Shown here: piece by piece, positions 1 through 8,398 of the stretch
How the letters are laid out: each line of letters starts with the position of its first letter
How positions within the stretch are numbered: position 1 is the stretch's first letter
DNA from: JANRKT01 sp033763355
GTDB lineage: Bacteria > Bacteroidota > Bacteroidia > Chitinophagales > Chitinophagaceae
DNA: 19,846 bases
Direction of reading: 5' to 3'
Assembly: GCA_033763355.1 (NCBI GenBank)
Contig: JANRKT010000102.1
Coordinates: 1 to 19,846 of the forward strand
Made by a program: the position numbers and the translations under genes
The notes under the pieces: generated by a model
The model's database searches: none
Told to the model about the DNA's origin: nothing
The model's input: the letters and a program-made list of their open reading frames with translations, nothing else

Positions 1-702
1 CCGCATCATGGCATCGGTTTGCAGGTAGTTAATTACAAAACAGGTTATATCAACCGTTTTTATTCTGCTGCAACTTATGCTTATCATATTGGCATAAATG
101 AAAGCACCAATCTTGCAGCGGGTTTCGGCGCCGGGTTTTCAGGTACAAATATTGACAGGAGCAAGATTGAACTGGCCAATCCCATTGACCCGGCAATTGG
201 CAACGGTACCAGCGAAGTAAGGCGCATCACGCCTGAGCTCAATGCAGGGATATGGTTATATTCACGTGATTATTTTGTTGGATTATCAGCCCAGCAGATC
301 ATACCTTCAAAAGTTAGTTTAACCAACCAGCAATACCAGAACTCATCACTGGTTCCGCATTTGTTTGCAACCGCCGGTTACCGTTTTTTTATTAACGAGG
401 ATGTTACCGCTTTGCCTTCGGTTATGGCAAGATATATTTCGTCCATGCCTTTGTACGTTGACATGAACATGAAGTTGCAGTACCGCGACAGGATATGGCT
501 GGGTGGCAGTGTAAGGCTGAAAGAAGGTTTTGCAGGCATGGCAGGAGTAAATATCTCACAGACTTTTAACGTAAGTTACTCCTACGATTTCAACAACGCC
601 AGTTACCTCCTGCAATCCATGCAAAGGGGGACGCATGAAATTGTATTCGGCTTTCTTCTCAATAACGGCTATGGCGATATGTGCCCGAGGAATGTGTGGT
701 AG
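1..702 (+). CDS. PorP/SprF family type IX secretion-associated membrane protein (5' end missing)
   Basis: The frame is open from base 1, so the gene starts upstream of the window and only its last 233 residues are present. The visible part alternates short amphipathic beta strands and turns. It contains the stretches typical of PorP/SprF proteins, such as YAYHIGINESTNLAAGFGAG near the start and DYFVGLSAQQIIPSKVSL in the middle, and it ends in CPRNVW, a C-terminus commonly seen in this family. Family members are about 300 to 350 residues long, so roughly a third is missing. PorP/SprF proteins are predicted outer-membrane beta-barrel proteins that help type IX secretion or anchor large secreted adhesins; they often sit directly after the gene of a giant surface protein, which would lie outside this window. 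The TTG at 19 is an internal leucine, not a start. Family call is confident; the partner is unknown. Confidence 0.88.
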   Translation, partial: PHHGIGLQVVNYKTGYINRFYSAATYAYHIGINESTNLAAGFGAGFSGTNIDRSKIELANPIDPAIGNGTSEVRRITPELNAGIWLYSRDYFVGLSAQQIIPSKVSLTNQQYQNSSLVPHLFATAGYRFFINEDVTALPSVMARYISSMPLYVDMNMKLQYRDRIWLGGSVRLKEGFAGMAGVNISQTFNVSYSYDFNNASYLLQSMQRGTHEIVFGFLLNNGYGDMCPRNVW

Positions 703-765
703 GCAAAATACAGCAGCGCCGGAAGAACGGGATAAATTTAAGATCACTACACAGTATCGGGTGCT

Positions 766-798
766 TTTGTGGACTTCTCCCGATTTTTCTTAGTTTTG
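766..798 (+). promoter_or_regulatory. Bacteroidota-type promoter of the first His-rich gene
   Basis: TTTG at 766-769 and TAGTTTTG at 791-798 match the Bacteroidota -33 (TTTG or TTG) and -7 (TAnnTTTG) elements, with 21 bases between them. Only 6 bases separate the -7 element from the ATG at 805, so transcription would begin at or within a few bases of the start codon. The paralogue at 11182 has the same layout. This is prediction from sequence only. Confidence 0.45.
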
Positions 799-804
799 CT
801 ATTC

Positions 805-1200
805 ATGCAAAGATGGATGCAGACAATATTGCTATTGGTTGCCGTTACTACTGTAATCGGTCACAGCATCTTTCCGCATATACATCATAACGAAGAAACG
901 CCTATATTACATGGACAGCATGATGAGTCCACACCGGGGAAACATCATCATGATGAAAACAGTAATGACAACCGCCACGTCGTTTTATCTTTTGCTCAAA
1001 TGGAAGACAGCTATATTCCTGCAAATAGGCTGATTAAAAACTTTGGGCTCCCTGTTGAGTTTATTCCCTTTCTCACTGCAATTATTTGTACTGATAATTT
1101 CCCCATTGATACAAAAACTCATTTCGGCTGGTATAAAGAATACCCGCCGCCGGATAATCCGATCCGTATTCTATCTTTCAGAGGACCTCCTTCTGCATAA
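805..1200 (+). CDS. small histidine-rich exported protein, copy 1
   Basis: This 131-residue protein has an N-terminal hydrophobic segment (about residues 5 to 20) followed by FPHIHH and a histidine-rich, acidic stretch including KHHHDE, then a second mildly hydrophobic segment (EFIPFLTAIIC) and a conserved block DTKTHFGWYKEYPPP before the end. It is a clear paralogue of the protein at 11182-11592. An in-frame GTG at 769 would add 12 residues, but the ATG at 805 is preferred: from it, both paralogues have the same distance to the shared LLVAV and GHS-FPHIH motifs. I do not recognise a named family. Signal-like N-terminus plus histidine clusters suggests an exported metal-binding protein (inference). 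The second copy lies just upstream of a metal efflux operon, which supports a metal role; this copy lies before an ECF sigma gene. Confidence 0.7.
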   Translation: MQRWMQTILLLVAVTTVIGHSIFPHIHHNEETPILHGQHDESTPGKHHHDENSNDNRHVVLSFAQMEDSYIPANRLIKNFGLPVEFIPFLTAIICTDNFPIDTKTHFGWYKEYPPPDNPIRILSFRGPPSA

Positions 1201-1318
1201 TTCACTTCATCGCTGAATGATTTTATCATTTGGCTTTTCTCCTTATACAAATTTTTGAGATCAGGTGTGATTAATTATATTACTAATTTAGCAATTATAA
1301 AATACTGCTTTGCCGGAA

Positions 1319-1909
1319 ATGCCCCCATATACTGAGCGGGAAATGCTCCGCATGTTAGCTGACGGTGATGAAGCAGCCTTTGAACAATTCTATAACACAT
1401 ACTGGAACAATATCTATTCCATTGCACTTGCCTATATGAAGTCACCGCAGCTTGCACAGGATATTGTTCAGGATGTTTTTCTTAGAGTATGGGATAACCG
1501 GGTAAAATTTGCTTCAATTAATGACCCGGCCGCCTTTATTTATATTATGGGCCGAAATACGGTTATCAATGCACTCAAGAAAAAGATGAGCCTTGCTGGC
1601 CTGGAGAAAACACAACATTATATACCTGATGATTTCATGTTGCCTAATCAAAACATTGAACTCAAACAACTACAGGAACGGATTGAATCAATTGTAAGCC
1701 AGCTTCCCCCTCAGCAAATACTTGTAATAAAACTAAGCAGGGAAGAAGGTCTCAGTCACAAAGAAATTGCCGACCGGCTTGGTATTGAAAAAACCACTGT
1801 TAAAAATCACATTGTCCGTGCTTTAAATACAATCCGCAACCGGTTATCATTTAAAGAAAATCTCCTGGTTATCTGGTGTTTGTTAGCCCAATGGTTTACG
1901 GGGAATTAG
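1319..1909 (+). CDS. ECF RNA polymerase sigma factor (FecI-like, Bacteroidetes expansion family)
   Basis: The product (196 residues from the ATG at 1319) is a two-domain extracytoplasmic function sigma factor. Region 2 spans about residues 15 to 88, with AFEQFYNTYWNNIY and the DIVQDVFLRVWDNR core-binding and -10 recognition helix. Region 4 spans about 120 to 172, with LPPQQ, the helix-turn-helix EGLSHKEIADRLGIEKTTVKN, and a basic following helix. A short hydrophobic tail (LLVIWCLLAQWF) follows, a common trait of the Bacteroides expansion family. An in-frame TTG at 1310 is possible, but ATG is preferred. The next gene is a FecR anti-sigma factor and the one after it an STN-bearing SusC receptor, the standard order of a FecI/FecR/FecA-type surface signalling system. 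It probably directs transcription of the susC/susD pair at 3317-8290. The ligand cannot be told from the sequence. Confidence 0.94.
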   Translation: MPPYTEREMLRMLADGDEAAFEQFYNTYWNNIYSIALAYMKSPQLAQDIVQDVFLRVWDNRVKFASINDPAAFIYIMGRNTVINALKKKMSLAGLEKTQHYIPDDFMLPNQNIELKQLQERIESIVSQLPPQQILVIKLSREEGLSHKEIADRLGIEKTTVKNHIVRALNTIRNRLSFKENLLVIWCLLAQWFTGN

Positions 1910-2009
1910 CGACAGCATAACTTTTTTTTCATTTGCACTGTACCTGTTTTTCTTCTTTTTTGTCTTTAATAAGACAATTCATTTTTTCAGTGACTTATTA
2001 ATCCCTTTT

Positions 2010-3182
2010 ATGCAGGAAGAATTATTTCGGCAATTACTTGAAAAGTATATTACAAACTCCATCACGGCGACAGAACGCCAGCAGTTTTATTATCTTTTGA
2101 AAAAACCAGCTTTTCAGCAATTATTGCAGGAAAAAATTGACACTGAACTCATAACAGGCGGGTTTAACAATGAAGAAGATGTAAATCTCAGGGAACTTAT
2201 TTTTGAGCGCATACAGCAGAAAAAAAATAAGCCAGAAATACCAGTCAGGCAAATGTTTTCATGGAAGCGATTCGCTGTTGCAGCTTCAATATTGATCATG
2301 CTTGGTTTTGGCTACTATCAGTTCATATATCATAAACAGGTGAATGACGGCCTGACAATATCTGAGAACCCGCCAATAGATGCCAAGCCCGGCAACTATA
2401 AAGCTAAGCTGACACTGGTAGATGGCAGTACAATTATTTTAGATAGCGCAGCCGTAGGGAAACTGGCAAAACAGGGAAATACCTTTGTTATCCATAAAAA
2501 CGGCCAGCTTATGTATGATGCAAGTGAACAGGATAGAAATGTGATGTATAATACAGTAAGTACTTCCAATGGAGAAACCTTTTCACTGAAGATGGCTGAT
2601 GGCAGTACTGTTTTCCTTAATTCAGCTTCTTCAGTTAATTTCCCTGTATCGTTTCCTGGTGCTGAAAGAAGAGTAGAGATTACCGGTGAAGTTTATTTTA
2701 GCGTTGCAAAGAATGCGAATCAGCCATTTATTGTATCTGTCAACGGAATGGAAGTGCAGGCTCTTGGAACCGAATTCAACATCAATGCATACATTGATGA
2801 AGCAACGATGAAAACTACATTGGTGGAGGGATCAGTAAAAGTATCCTCCCCCGCTAATCAGCAGTCCGTAATTATCAAACCCGGACAGCAAACCCATTCA
2901 AATGGAAAAAACTTGTCTGTGATTAATGATGTGAACATAGATGAAGTAATCGCTTGGAAAGAAGGACTTTTTCATTTAGAAAGTACTGACTTGAAAATGC
3001 TGCTCAGACAATTTGCCCGCTGGTATGATGTGGAGATAGTTTATGAAGGAGAAATGCCTCAGGATAAATTTTTTGTAATAGTAAGCCGAAAAAGCAGCTT
3101 GTCTTCAGTGCTAAAGATGCTAAAGGCCCATGAAATTAATTTTCGTATCGAAGGAAAAAAACTATTCGTTCAACCCAGGTAG
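2010..3182 (+). CDS. FecR family anti-sigma factor
   Basis: This 390-residue protein has a cytoplasmic N-terminal part (about 1 to 85) that would bind the sigma factor at 1319-1909, one transmembrane helix (about 88 to 107, FAVAASILIMLGFGYYQFIY), and a periplasmic part. The periplasmic part holds the FecR domain (about 175 to 280), with NGETFSLKMADGSTVFLNSASS, FPGAERRVEITGEVYFSVAK, and VQALGTEFNINAY. A DUF4974-type domain follows (about 315 to 388), starting near HLESTDLKMLLRQFARWYDV. Size and order fit the family. By analogy with FecR, it should hold the sigma factor at the inner membrane until the STN domain of the receptor at 3317-6826 signals substrate binding. It lies 100 bases after the sigma gene; that spacer is very T-rich and shows no clear promoter or terminator. 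The start is the ATG at 2010. Confidence 0.94.
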   Translation: MQEELFRQLLEKYITNSITATERQQFYYLLKKPAFQQLLQEKIDTELITGGFNNEEDVNLRELIFERIQQKKNKPEIPVRQMFSWKRFAVAASILIMLGFGYYQFIYHKQVNDGLTISENPPIDAKPGNYKAKLTLVDGSTIILDSAAVGKLAKQGNTFVIHKNGQLMYDASEQDRNVMYNTVSTSNGETFSLKMADGSTVFLNSASSVNFPVSFPGAERRVEITGEVYFSVAKNANQPFIVSVNGMEVQALGTEFNINAYIDEATMKTTLVEGSVKVSSPANQQSVIIKPGQQTHSNGKNLSVINDVNIDEVIAWKEGLFHLESTDLKMLLRQFARWYDVEIVYEGEMPQDKFFVIVSRKSSLSSVLKMLKAHEINFRIEGKKLFVQPR

Positions 3183-3198
3183 AAAACTATAAACAAAA

Positions 3199-3223
3199 CC
3201 GCCCCGTGAATCAGACGGAGCGG
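3199..3223 (+). promoter_or_regulatory. GC-rich hairpin between fecR and susC genes
   Basis: CCGCCCCGT (3199-3207) and ACGGAGCGG (3215-3223) can form a 9-base stem with one internal mismatch and a 7-base loop, just after the FecR stop codon. No T-run follows, so this is not a textbook terminator. It may attenuate or process the transcript between the low-level regulators and the highly expressed receptor (inference). The remaining bases to 3316 should hold the sigma-dependent susC promoter, but I cannot pick it out. Confidence 0.4.
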
Positions 3224-3316
3224 CAGCGTTCAGTTCTTATCCCGGAATAGAAATCTGGGATTAAATAAACAATACTTGACGGAATCATTTATTTAACAAC
3301 TAAACATTGCAAAGCT

Positions 3317-6300
3317 ATGCAAAAAACTGCTATTCCCTGTTCTTATAGCTATGTGAACAGGTTAACCCGAAAATGCGTAAGGGTCATGAAATTAACTGCT
3401 ATTCTGCTGCTTGCTGTTTGCCTGCAGGTAACAGCCCGGATCAATGGACAAAATGTATCATTGTCCGTTCAAAATGCAAGCCTCAAAGAGGTCTTCCGGA
3501 AAATTCAGAAACAGACGGGCCTTAATATCATGGTGAATGAAAAGATGATAGCAAAAGCCGGCAAGGTGACGCTGGATGTACACAATATGCCGGTACAGGA
3601 GGTTTTACATTTATGCCTGCAAAACGAGCCGCTTTCTTTTAGTATCGTTGACAATGCCATTATTGTAAAACCCAAACTATCTCCTGTACATACCCCCACT
3701 ACTGAAAACAATACAACTGGCGATTTGCCTCCCCCGGTTGTTATAACCGGCAAAGTGATAAATGAAAACGGGGAACCATTGGAAAGTGTAAGTATAATGA
3801 TTAAAGGGGAAAAAACGGGTACAACTACTGATAAGAACGGAAATTTTACCATTCAGGCATCCGATCAGGGTACTCTTGTTTTTTCTAATGTAGGATATAT
3901 TTCTCAGGAAATTCAGATTAAGAACCGCCAGCTAATAAATATTACACTAAGGTCAGCACAAAATGAGAATGAACAAATAGTGGTGGTTGGATATGGAACA
4001 CAAAGGAAAAGAGATGTCACGGGAAGCATTTCAAAAATATCGGCCAATACTGTAAAAGATGTACCGGTACAGGGATTTGAACAGGCATTATCAGGACGGG
4101 CAGCCGGTGTGAATGTAACCATACCCAACGGCATACTTGGCAACCCGCCTGTTATCAGGGTTCGTGGTATCAATTCTATTTCACTTAGTTCATATCCGCT
4201 GATAGTTGTTGATGGCATACCTACATGGAGCGGTGATGTGGGTGGTTTTGCCCACAACAATGCACTTGCTGATATCAACCCATCGGATATTGAAAGTTTT
4301 GAAATATTAAAGGATGCTGCTGCTGCTGCTATTTATGGTTCAAGAGCTGCTGCAGGTGTAGTACTCATAACAACAAAAAAAGGTAAAAGTGGAAAAGCAA
4401 AAGTAAACTATGAAAGCTGGGTGGGTGTAAGCAAAGCGATGAACCTGATTGAAATGCTGGGCGCAGAAGATTATACGATGTTAAAGAATGAAGCGCTGGC
4501 AAATGCCGGTACACCAGCCAATGGCACTACCCGCGGCTTTTATACCATGAAAGATATTAATGGAAACCTCGTGGATACCCGCTGGTATGATAAACTGTAC
4601 CGTACCGGAACATCACACAATCATAATCTTAATATATCCGGAGCTAATGAAACTACTCAATACTTTTTCTCATTAGGCTATACGGATCAGAAAGGAATTA
4701 TCAAAACCAACGACTTCTCCCGTAAAACAGGCCGCTTCACTCTCGATCATAAAGTAAATGATCGCATCACGGTTGGCGGATCATTTAACTATTCAAAGTC
4801 ATTTAACCAGGGTGTAATAACCGGGGCGCCAACTGAAGCAAGGCCCGAAGCTGTTTTTGCCGCATCAGGTGTTACACGTCTTGCTATGATAATGCCGCCC
4901 AATGTGGGGGTTTATAAAAATGATGGCAGCTGGAATTACAATGGATTGCTTGGGATGGGACAGGGCAATAACATTACACCGCTTAGTTTTCTTCCCAATT
5001 TCGTGATGGCACTCGAACTTAACAGCCAGACTTCTGAAACCGATCGTATCATGTCCAATACATACATCGCCATTAAGTTGCTGAAAGGAATGGAGTTTAA
5101 ATCGGTATATGGAATTGACAACCTGCTCGTGGAAAATAAAGAATACCGCAACCCGTGGAGTGGCGAAGGCTCAAGGTTTTTAGGAGCCTCTTCTGCTATC
5201 AATGGCCGTTATCAACGATACAACTGGCAGAATCTCCTCAATTATAACGTCACTGTAAATCAGGATCATCATCTTGGATTTTTACTGGGCGCTGAACAGC
5301 AAAAATCTACAAGGAATAGCTGGGGTGCGGATAGAAGAATTGTGGCTGACTCCTTATACACATTGTATCAGGGTGCCTACAGCACTATCTTCCCTTTTGG
5401 AAATATTGTAAGTGAAAATTTTCTGCAATCTTATTTTTCACGTATCAATTATGATTTTAAAAAGAAATATTATTTGTCTGTTAATGCACGCCGTGACGGA
5501 TATTCCGCATTTGCACCTGGCCAAAAGTTCGGAAACTTTGCCGGAGCTTCTGCAGGCTGGGTAATATCACAGGAAAGTTTTTTTACCAAATCAAAAATCA
5601 GCAATGTGCTGAACCAGCTCCAGCTCAGGGCCAGTTATGGAAAAGTGGGAAACAACCTGGGTATAGGCGATTTTGCATTTCATAACCTGTTTAACAATGG
5701 TCTTAACGGAACCAATAATACATTGTTTTTTTCACAGGCAGGTAACAGCAATCTTACCTGGGAGACCAGTAAAAAAATAGATGTTGGTTTTTCATTTGGA
5801 TTGCTAAATAACAGGATTACTGGTGAGTTTTCATATTATAAAAACAATATTGATGGCCTTATTCTTGATGACCCGCAATCGCCTTCTGCAGGTATTCCCG
5901 GCAATTCTATTCTGAACAATATCGGAAGTATGTGGAATAAGGGAATAGAGTTTACAGTGAATGCAAGCATAATCAGGAAAAAAGATTTTACCTGGAACAC
6001 CAGCCTCAACTTTACTACCCAAAAGAACAGGATTACTGCACTGGCAGCCGGCAATTCTGATATAATACTTGTTTCAGGCACCCTGGCTCCTTTGAGCATT
6101 GCAAGAGTAGGTGAATCGTTGGGAAGTTTTTATGCTATAAGAAGCGGGGCTGTAAACCCGGCTAACGGAAGAAGGATTTTTTATTACAGGGATGGAACTG
6201 CTGTTCAGTATGATCATTCTGCTGCTAATTCATCTTTGCGCTGGACATATCTTGATGGTTCACCGGCGCCAAGATCGCCAAGTCAAAACGCTGATGGTAT

Positions 6301-6826
6301 TGTAATGGGCCCCGCATTGCCAAAATATTTTGGCGGCTTTGACAATACATTCCGCTACAAGGGTATTGACATGAATGTACTGGTATTCTTTTCCGGCGGC
6401 AACTACATGTTCAACGGAACAAAAAGCACAATGCGTACGCCTACAACTGCCAATCATGATAAGGAAGTGCTTACCCGCTGGCAAAAACCAGGTCAGGTTA
6501 CCGATGTGCCGCGTCTGGTATTTGGAGATTTGGTATCAAATGGCAGCAGAGACTTTGTGATTTCCGATGATGTGGAAAAAGCTGATTTTATAAAAGTCCG
6601 CAATATTTCATTGGGATATTCCATTCCTGATAAACTGGTTTCAAAAGCAGGGCTGAGTAAAATCAGGTTTTATGCCACGGTTCAGAATGCATTTGTATTT
6701 ACAAAATACAGCGGCTACGACCCTGAAATTTCAACTAATAAAAACTCTACCGGAACACCAAGTGTTGACTTTCACTCACCTCCTATGGCACGAACATTCA
6801 GCTTTGGTCTAAATGTTGGTTTCTGA
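3317..6826 (+). CDS. SusC/RagA family TonB-dependent receptor with STN signalling domain
   Basis: This is a 1169-residue outer-membrane transporter. It begins with a basic extension (residues 1 to 23) and a signal peptide (about 24 to 45, MKLTAILLLAVCLQVTA). Next come an STN domain (about 50 to 120), a carboxypeptidase-regulatory-like beta domain (about 143 to 213, ITGKVINENGEPLESVSI), the SusC signature VVVGYGTQR (222-230), the plug domain (to about 355), and a 22-strand-type barrel ending RTFSFGLNVGF. The basic extension before the signal peptide is usual for FecA-like SusC proteins, so the ATG at 3317 is kept, although 3386 is a possible start. The STN domain plus the upstream sigma/FecR pair marks it as a signal-transducing receptor: it imports a ligand with TonB energy and reports its presence to FecR. 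The SusD partner follows after 27 bases. No glycosidase or protease lies nearby, so the substrate is unknown. Confidence 0.96.
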   Translation: MQKTAIPCSYSYVNRLTRKCVRVMKLTAILLLAVCLQVTARINGQNVSLSVQNASLKEVFRKIQKQTGLNIMVNEKMIAKAGKVTLDVHNMPVQEVLHLCLQNEPLSFSIVDNAIIVKPKLSPVHTPTTENNTTGDLPPPVVITGKVINENGEPLESVSIMIKGEKTGTTTDKNGNFTIQASDQGTLVFSNVGYISQEIQIKNRQLINITLRSAQNENEQIVVVGYGTQRKRDVTGSISKISANTVKDVPVQGFEQALSGRAAGVNVTIPNGILGNPPVIRVRGINSISLSSYPLIVVDGIPTWSGDVGGFAHNNALADINPSDIESFEILKDAAAAAIYGSRAAAGVVLITTKKGKSGKAKVNYESWVGVSKAMNLIEMLGAEDYTMLKNEALANAGTPANGTTRGFYTMKDINGNLVDTRWYDKLYRTGTSHNHNLNISGANETTQYFFSLGYTDQKGIIKTNDFSRKTGRFTLDHKVNDRITVGGSFNYSKSFNQGVITGAPTEARPEAVFAASGVTRLAMIMPPNVGVYKNDGSWNYNGLLGMGQGNNITPLSFLPNFVMALELNSQTSETDRIMSNTYIAIKLLKGMEFKSVYGIDNLLVENKEYRNPWSGEGSRFLGASSAINGRYQRYNWQNLLNYNVTVNQDHHLGFLLGAEQQKSTRNSWGADRRIVADSLYTLYQGAYSTIFPFGNIVSENFLQSYFSRINYDFKKKYYLSVNARRDGYSAFAPGQKFGNFAGASAGWVISQESFFTKSKISNVLNQLQLRASYGKVGNNLGIGDFAFHNLFNNGLNGTNNTLFFSQAGNSNLTWETSKKIDVGFSFGLLNNRITGEFSYYKNNIDGLILDDPQSPSAGIPGNSILNNIGSMWNKGIEFTVNASIIRKKDFTWNTSLNFTTQKNRITALAAGNSDIILVSGTLAPLSIARVGESLGSFYAIRSGAVNPANGRRIFYYRDGTAVQYDHSAANSSLRWTYLDGSPAPRSPSQNADGIVMGPALPKYFGGFDNTFRYKGIDMNVLVFFSGGNYMFNGTKSTMRTPTTANHDKEVLTRWQKPGQVTDVPRLVFGDLVSNGSRDFVISDDVEKADFIKVRNISLGYSIPDKLVSKAGLSKIRFYATVQNAFVFTKYSGYDPEISTNKNSTGTPSVDFHSPPMARTFSFGLNVGF

Positions 6827-6853
6827 TTTCTGAAATTGTTAAATAAAATTATT

Positions 6854-8290
6854 ATGAAAAGTAAACTCATCATACTGATTTTCTTTGCGGCAGCCATTGC
6901 TGCCTGTAACAAAGAATCGTTGTCGCCAATTCCTCCTACTTCTATTACTGAGGCAGATGCCTTTGGCAATCCCCAGCGGATACAGCAGCAGGTATTGGGC
7001 ATGTATTCAGCCGTTAAAACTTCGGATTTTTATGCAGGACGTTACAATGTAAATATTGAAATAAGAGGTGAAGAATTTCTGCATTTTACATTAAATGTCG
7101 CAGCAGGATTGGCTACATGGCAATTTACCCTTACCCCCTCCAATGCAGAAGTGCAACTCACCTGGCGTGATGCTTATGCAGCCATTAATCGCAGCAATGT
7201 AGTTTTTGAAGGTATTCAGACAGCAACAGTAATTCCGGATGCCTTAAAAAAACAATACCAGGGTGAAGCCCGTTTTCTGAGAGCATTGTGTCACTTTGCT
7301 TTGCTCAACCTCTATGCCAGACCTTACTGGGACGGAAATGGAAGTAAAGAAGGAATTCCTCTCCGCCTGGATGCTGAAAAAGGTGGAAATAACAAAATCA
7401 AAAGATCAACGGTTGCTGAGGTGTACACACAAATTCTTGCTGACCTCAATTTTGCAGAAGCAAATCTACCGCTGAGTTATACTAATGCCTACGATAATAC
7501 AACAAGATCCCACCGGAATACCGCTATAGCCCTGAAAACAAGAGTTTACCTGGCACAAAGGCAATATGACAAAGTAATACTCGAAGCAAATAAAATTGTT
7601 CCTGCCGCTGCTCCGTTCAGAGCTTCAACGGGTGTTGCCAACCAGCTTTCGCCTACTGTCAGCGCCGTATTTGCAGCGCCATATACTACAACTGAAAGCA
7701 TTTTGTCATTTGCATTCACTACGCTTGATGCACCTACTACTGCAGGGATTTTTTTCAATCCGTCACCGTTCGGATCGGGACATAATCCATTGAATCCAGC
7801 AGGCATAATTGGAAATACAGGCTGGAAAACAACCGATGCCCGCAGGGCATTCAACCAGGTGAGCGGCGCTTACTCATGGCTGCGTAAATGGCCAAAGAAT
7901 CCGAGCAGTGAATCTGATTATGGTAGCTGCATACGCTATGCCGAGATTCTTTTGAATTTGTCTGAAGCAATTGTCCGGCAGAATAACACTGTTGATCAAA
8001 GGGCCGTTGATCTGCTCAATGCCATCCGACAACGCTCAGATCCCACTACTACTTTCACGGTTGCCGGTTTTGCGACTCCGCAGGATTTGTTGAACCAGAT
8101 TGAAATTGAAAGAAGGATTGAATTACTTGGTGAGGGCTTCAGATCCTTTGACAGATTACGGCTTGGATTGCCGCTTATGGGAAAAGGAATTGTTCCCAAT
8201 GTTGCTACATCAGATATTCAATATATCTGGCCGATTCCGTTAACAGAGTTGCTGATTAATTCAGATTGTACACAAAACCCCGGTTACTGA
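6854..8290 (+). CDS. SusD/RagB family outer-membrane lipoprotein
   Basis: This 478-residue protein starts with a lipoprotein signal peptide, MKSKLIILIFFAAAIAAC, with the acylated cysteine at residue 18. The N-terminal half is the helical, TPR-like SusD region (QGEARFLRALCHFALLNLYARPY is the usual first helix pair). The C-terminal half carries YAEILLNLSEAIVRQ, LLNQIEIERRIELLGEGFRSFDRLR and the family ending WPIPLTELLINSDCTQNPGY. SusD proteins cap the SusC barrel on the cell surface and capture ligand. An in-frame TTG at 6836 would add six residues ahead of the signal peptide; the ATG at 6854 gives a normal lipoprotein N-terminus. It is surely co-transcribed with the receptor 27 bases upstream. 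The length is at the short end of the SusD range. Confidence 0.95.
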   Translation: MKSKLIILIFFAAAIAACNKESLSPIPPTSITEADAFGNPQRIQQQVLGMYSAVKTSDFYAGRYNVNIEIRGEEFLHFTLNVAAGLATWQFTLTPSNAEVQLTWRDAYAAINRSNVVFEGIQTATVIPDALKKQYQGEARFLRALCHFALLNLYARPYWDGNGSKEGIPLRLDAEKGGNNKIKRSTVAEVYTQILADLNFAEANLPLSYTNAYDNTTRSHRNTAIALKTRVYLAQRQYDKVILEANKIVPAAAPFRASTGVANQLSPTVSAVFAAPYTTTESILSFAFTTLDAPTTAGIFFNPSPFGSGHNPLNPAGIIGNTGWKTTDARRAFNQVSGAYSWLRKWPKNPSSESDYGSCIRYAEILLNLSEAIVRQNNTVDQRAVDLLNAIRQRSDPTTTFTVAGFATPQDLLNQIEIERRIELLGEGFRSFDRLRLGLPLMGKGIVPNVATSDIQYIWPIPLTELLINSDCTQNPGY

Positions 8291-8398
8291 AACAAAAAAC
8301 CAACCCGCATATCCCTGGTTGAACCCGCTGATAAAATGATGATGGTTTTAAAAAATCAATCGTGGCTGTACGGATATGCAATACCTAAAAAAACATTT

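Noticed and set aside
1921..2009. T-rich spacer between sigma and anti-sigma genes as a terminator
   Set aside because: There is no GC-rich stem before the T-runs, so it cannot be called an intrinsic terminator.
6836..6853. TTG start for the SusD-like gene
   Set aside because: The ATG at 6854 gives a normal lipoprotein signal peptide; the TTG would add residues that do not fit.
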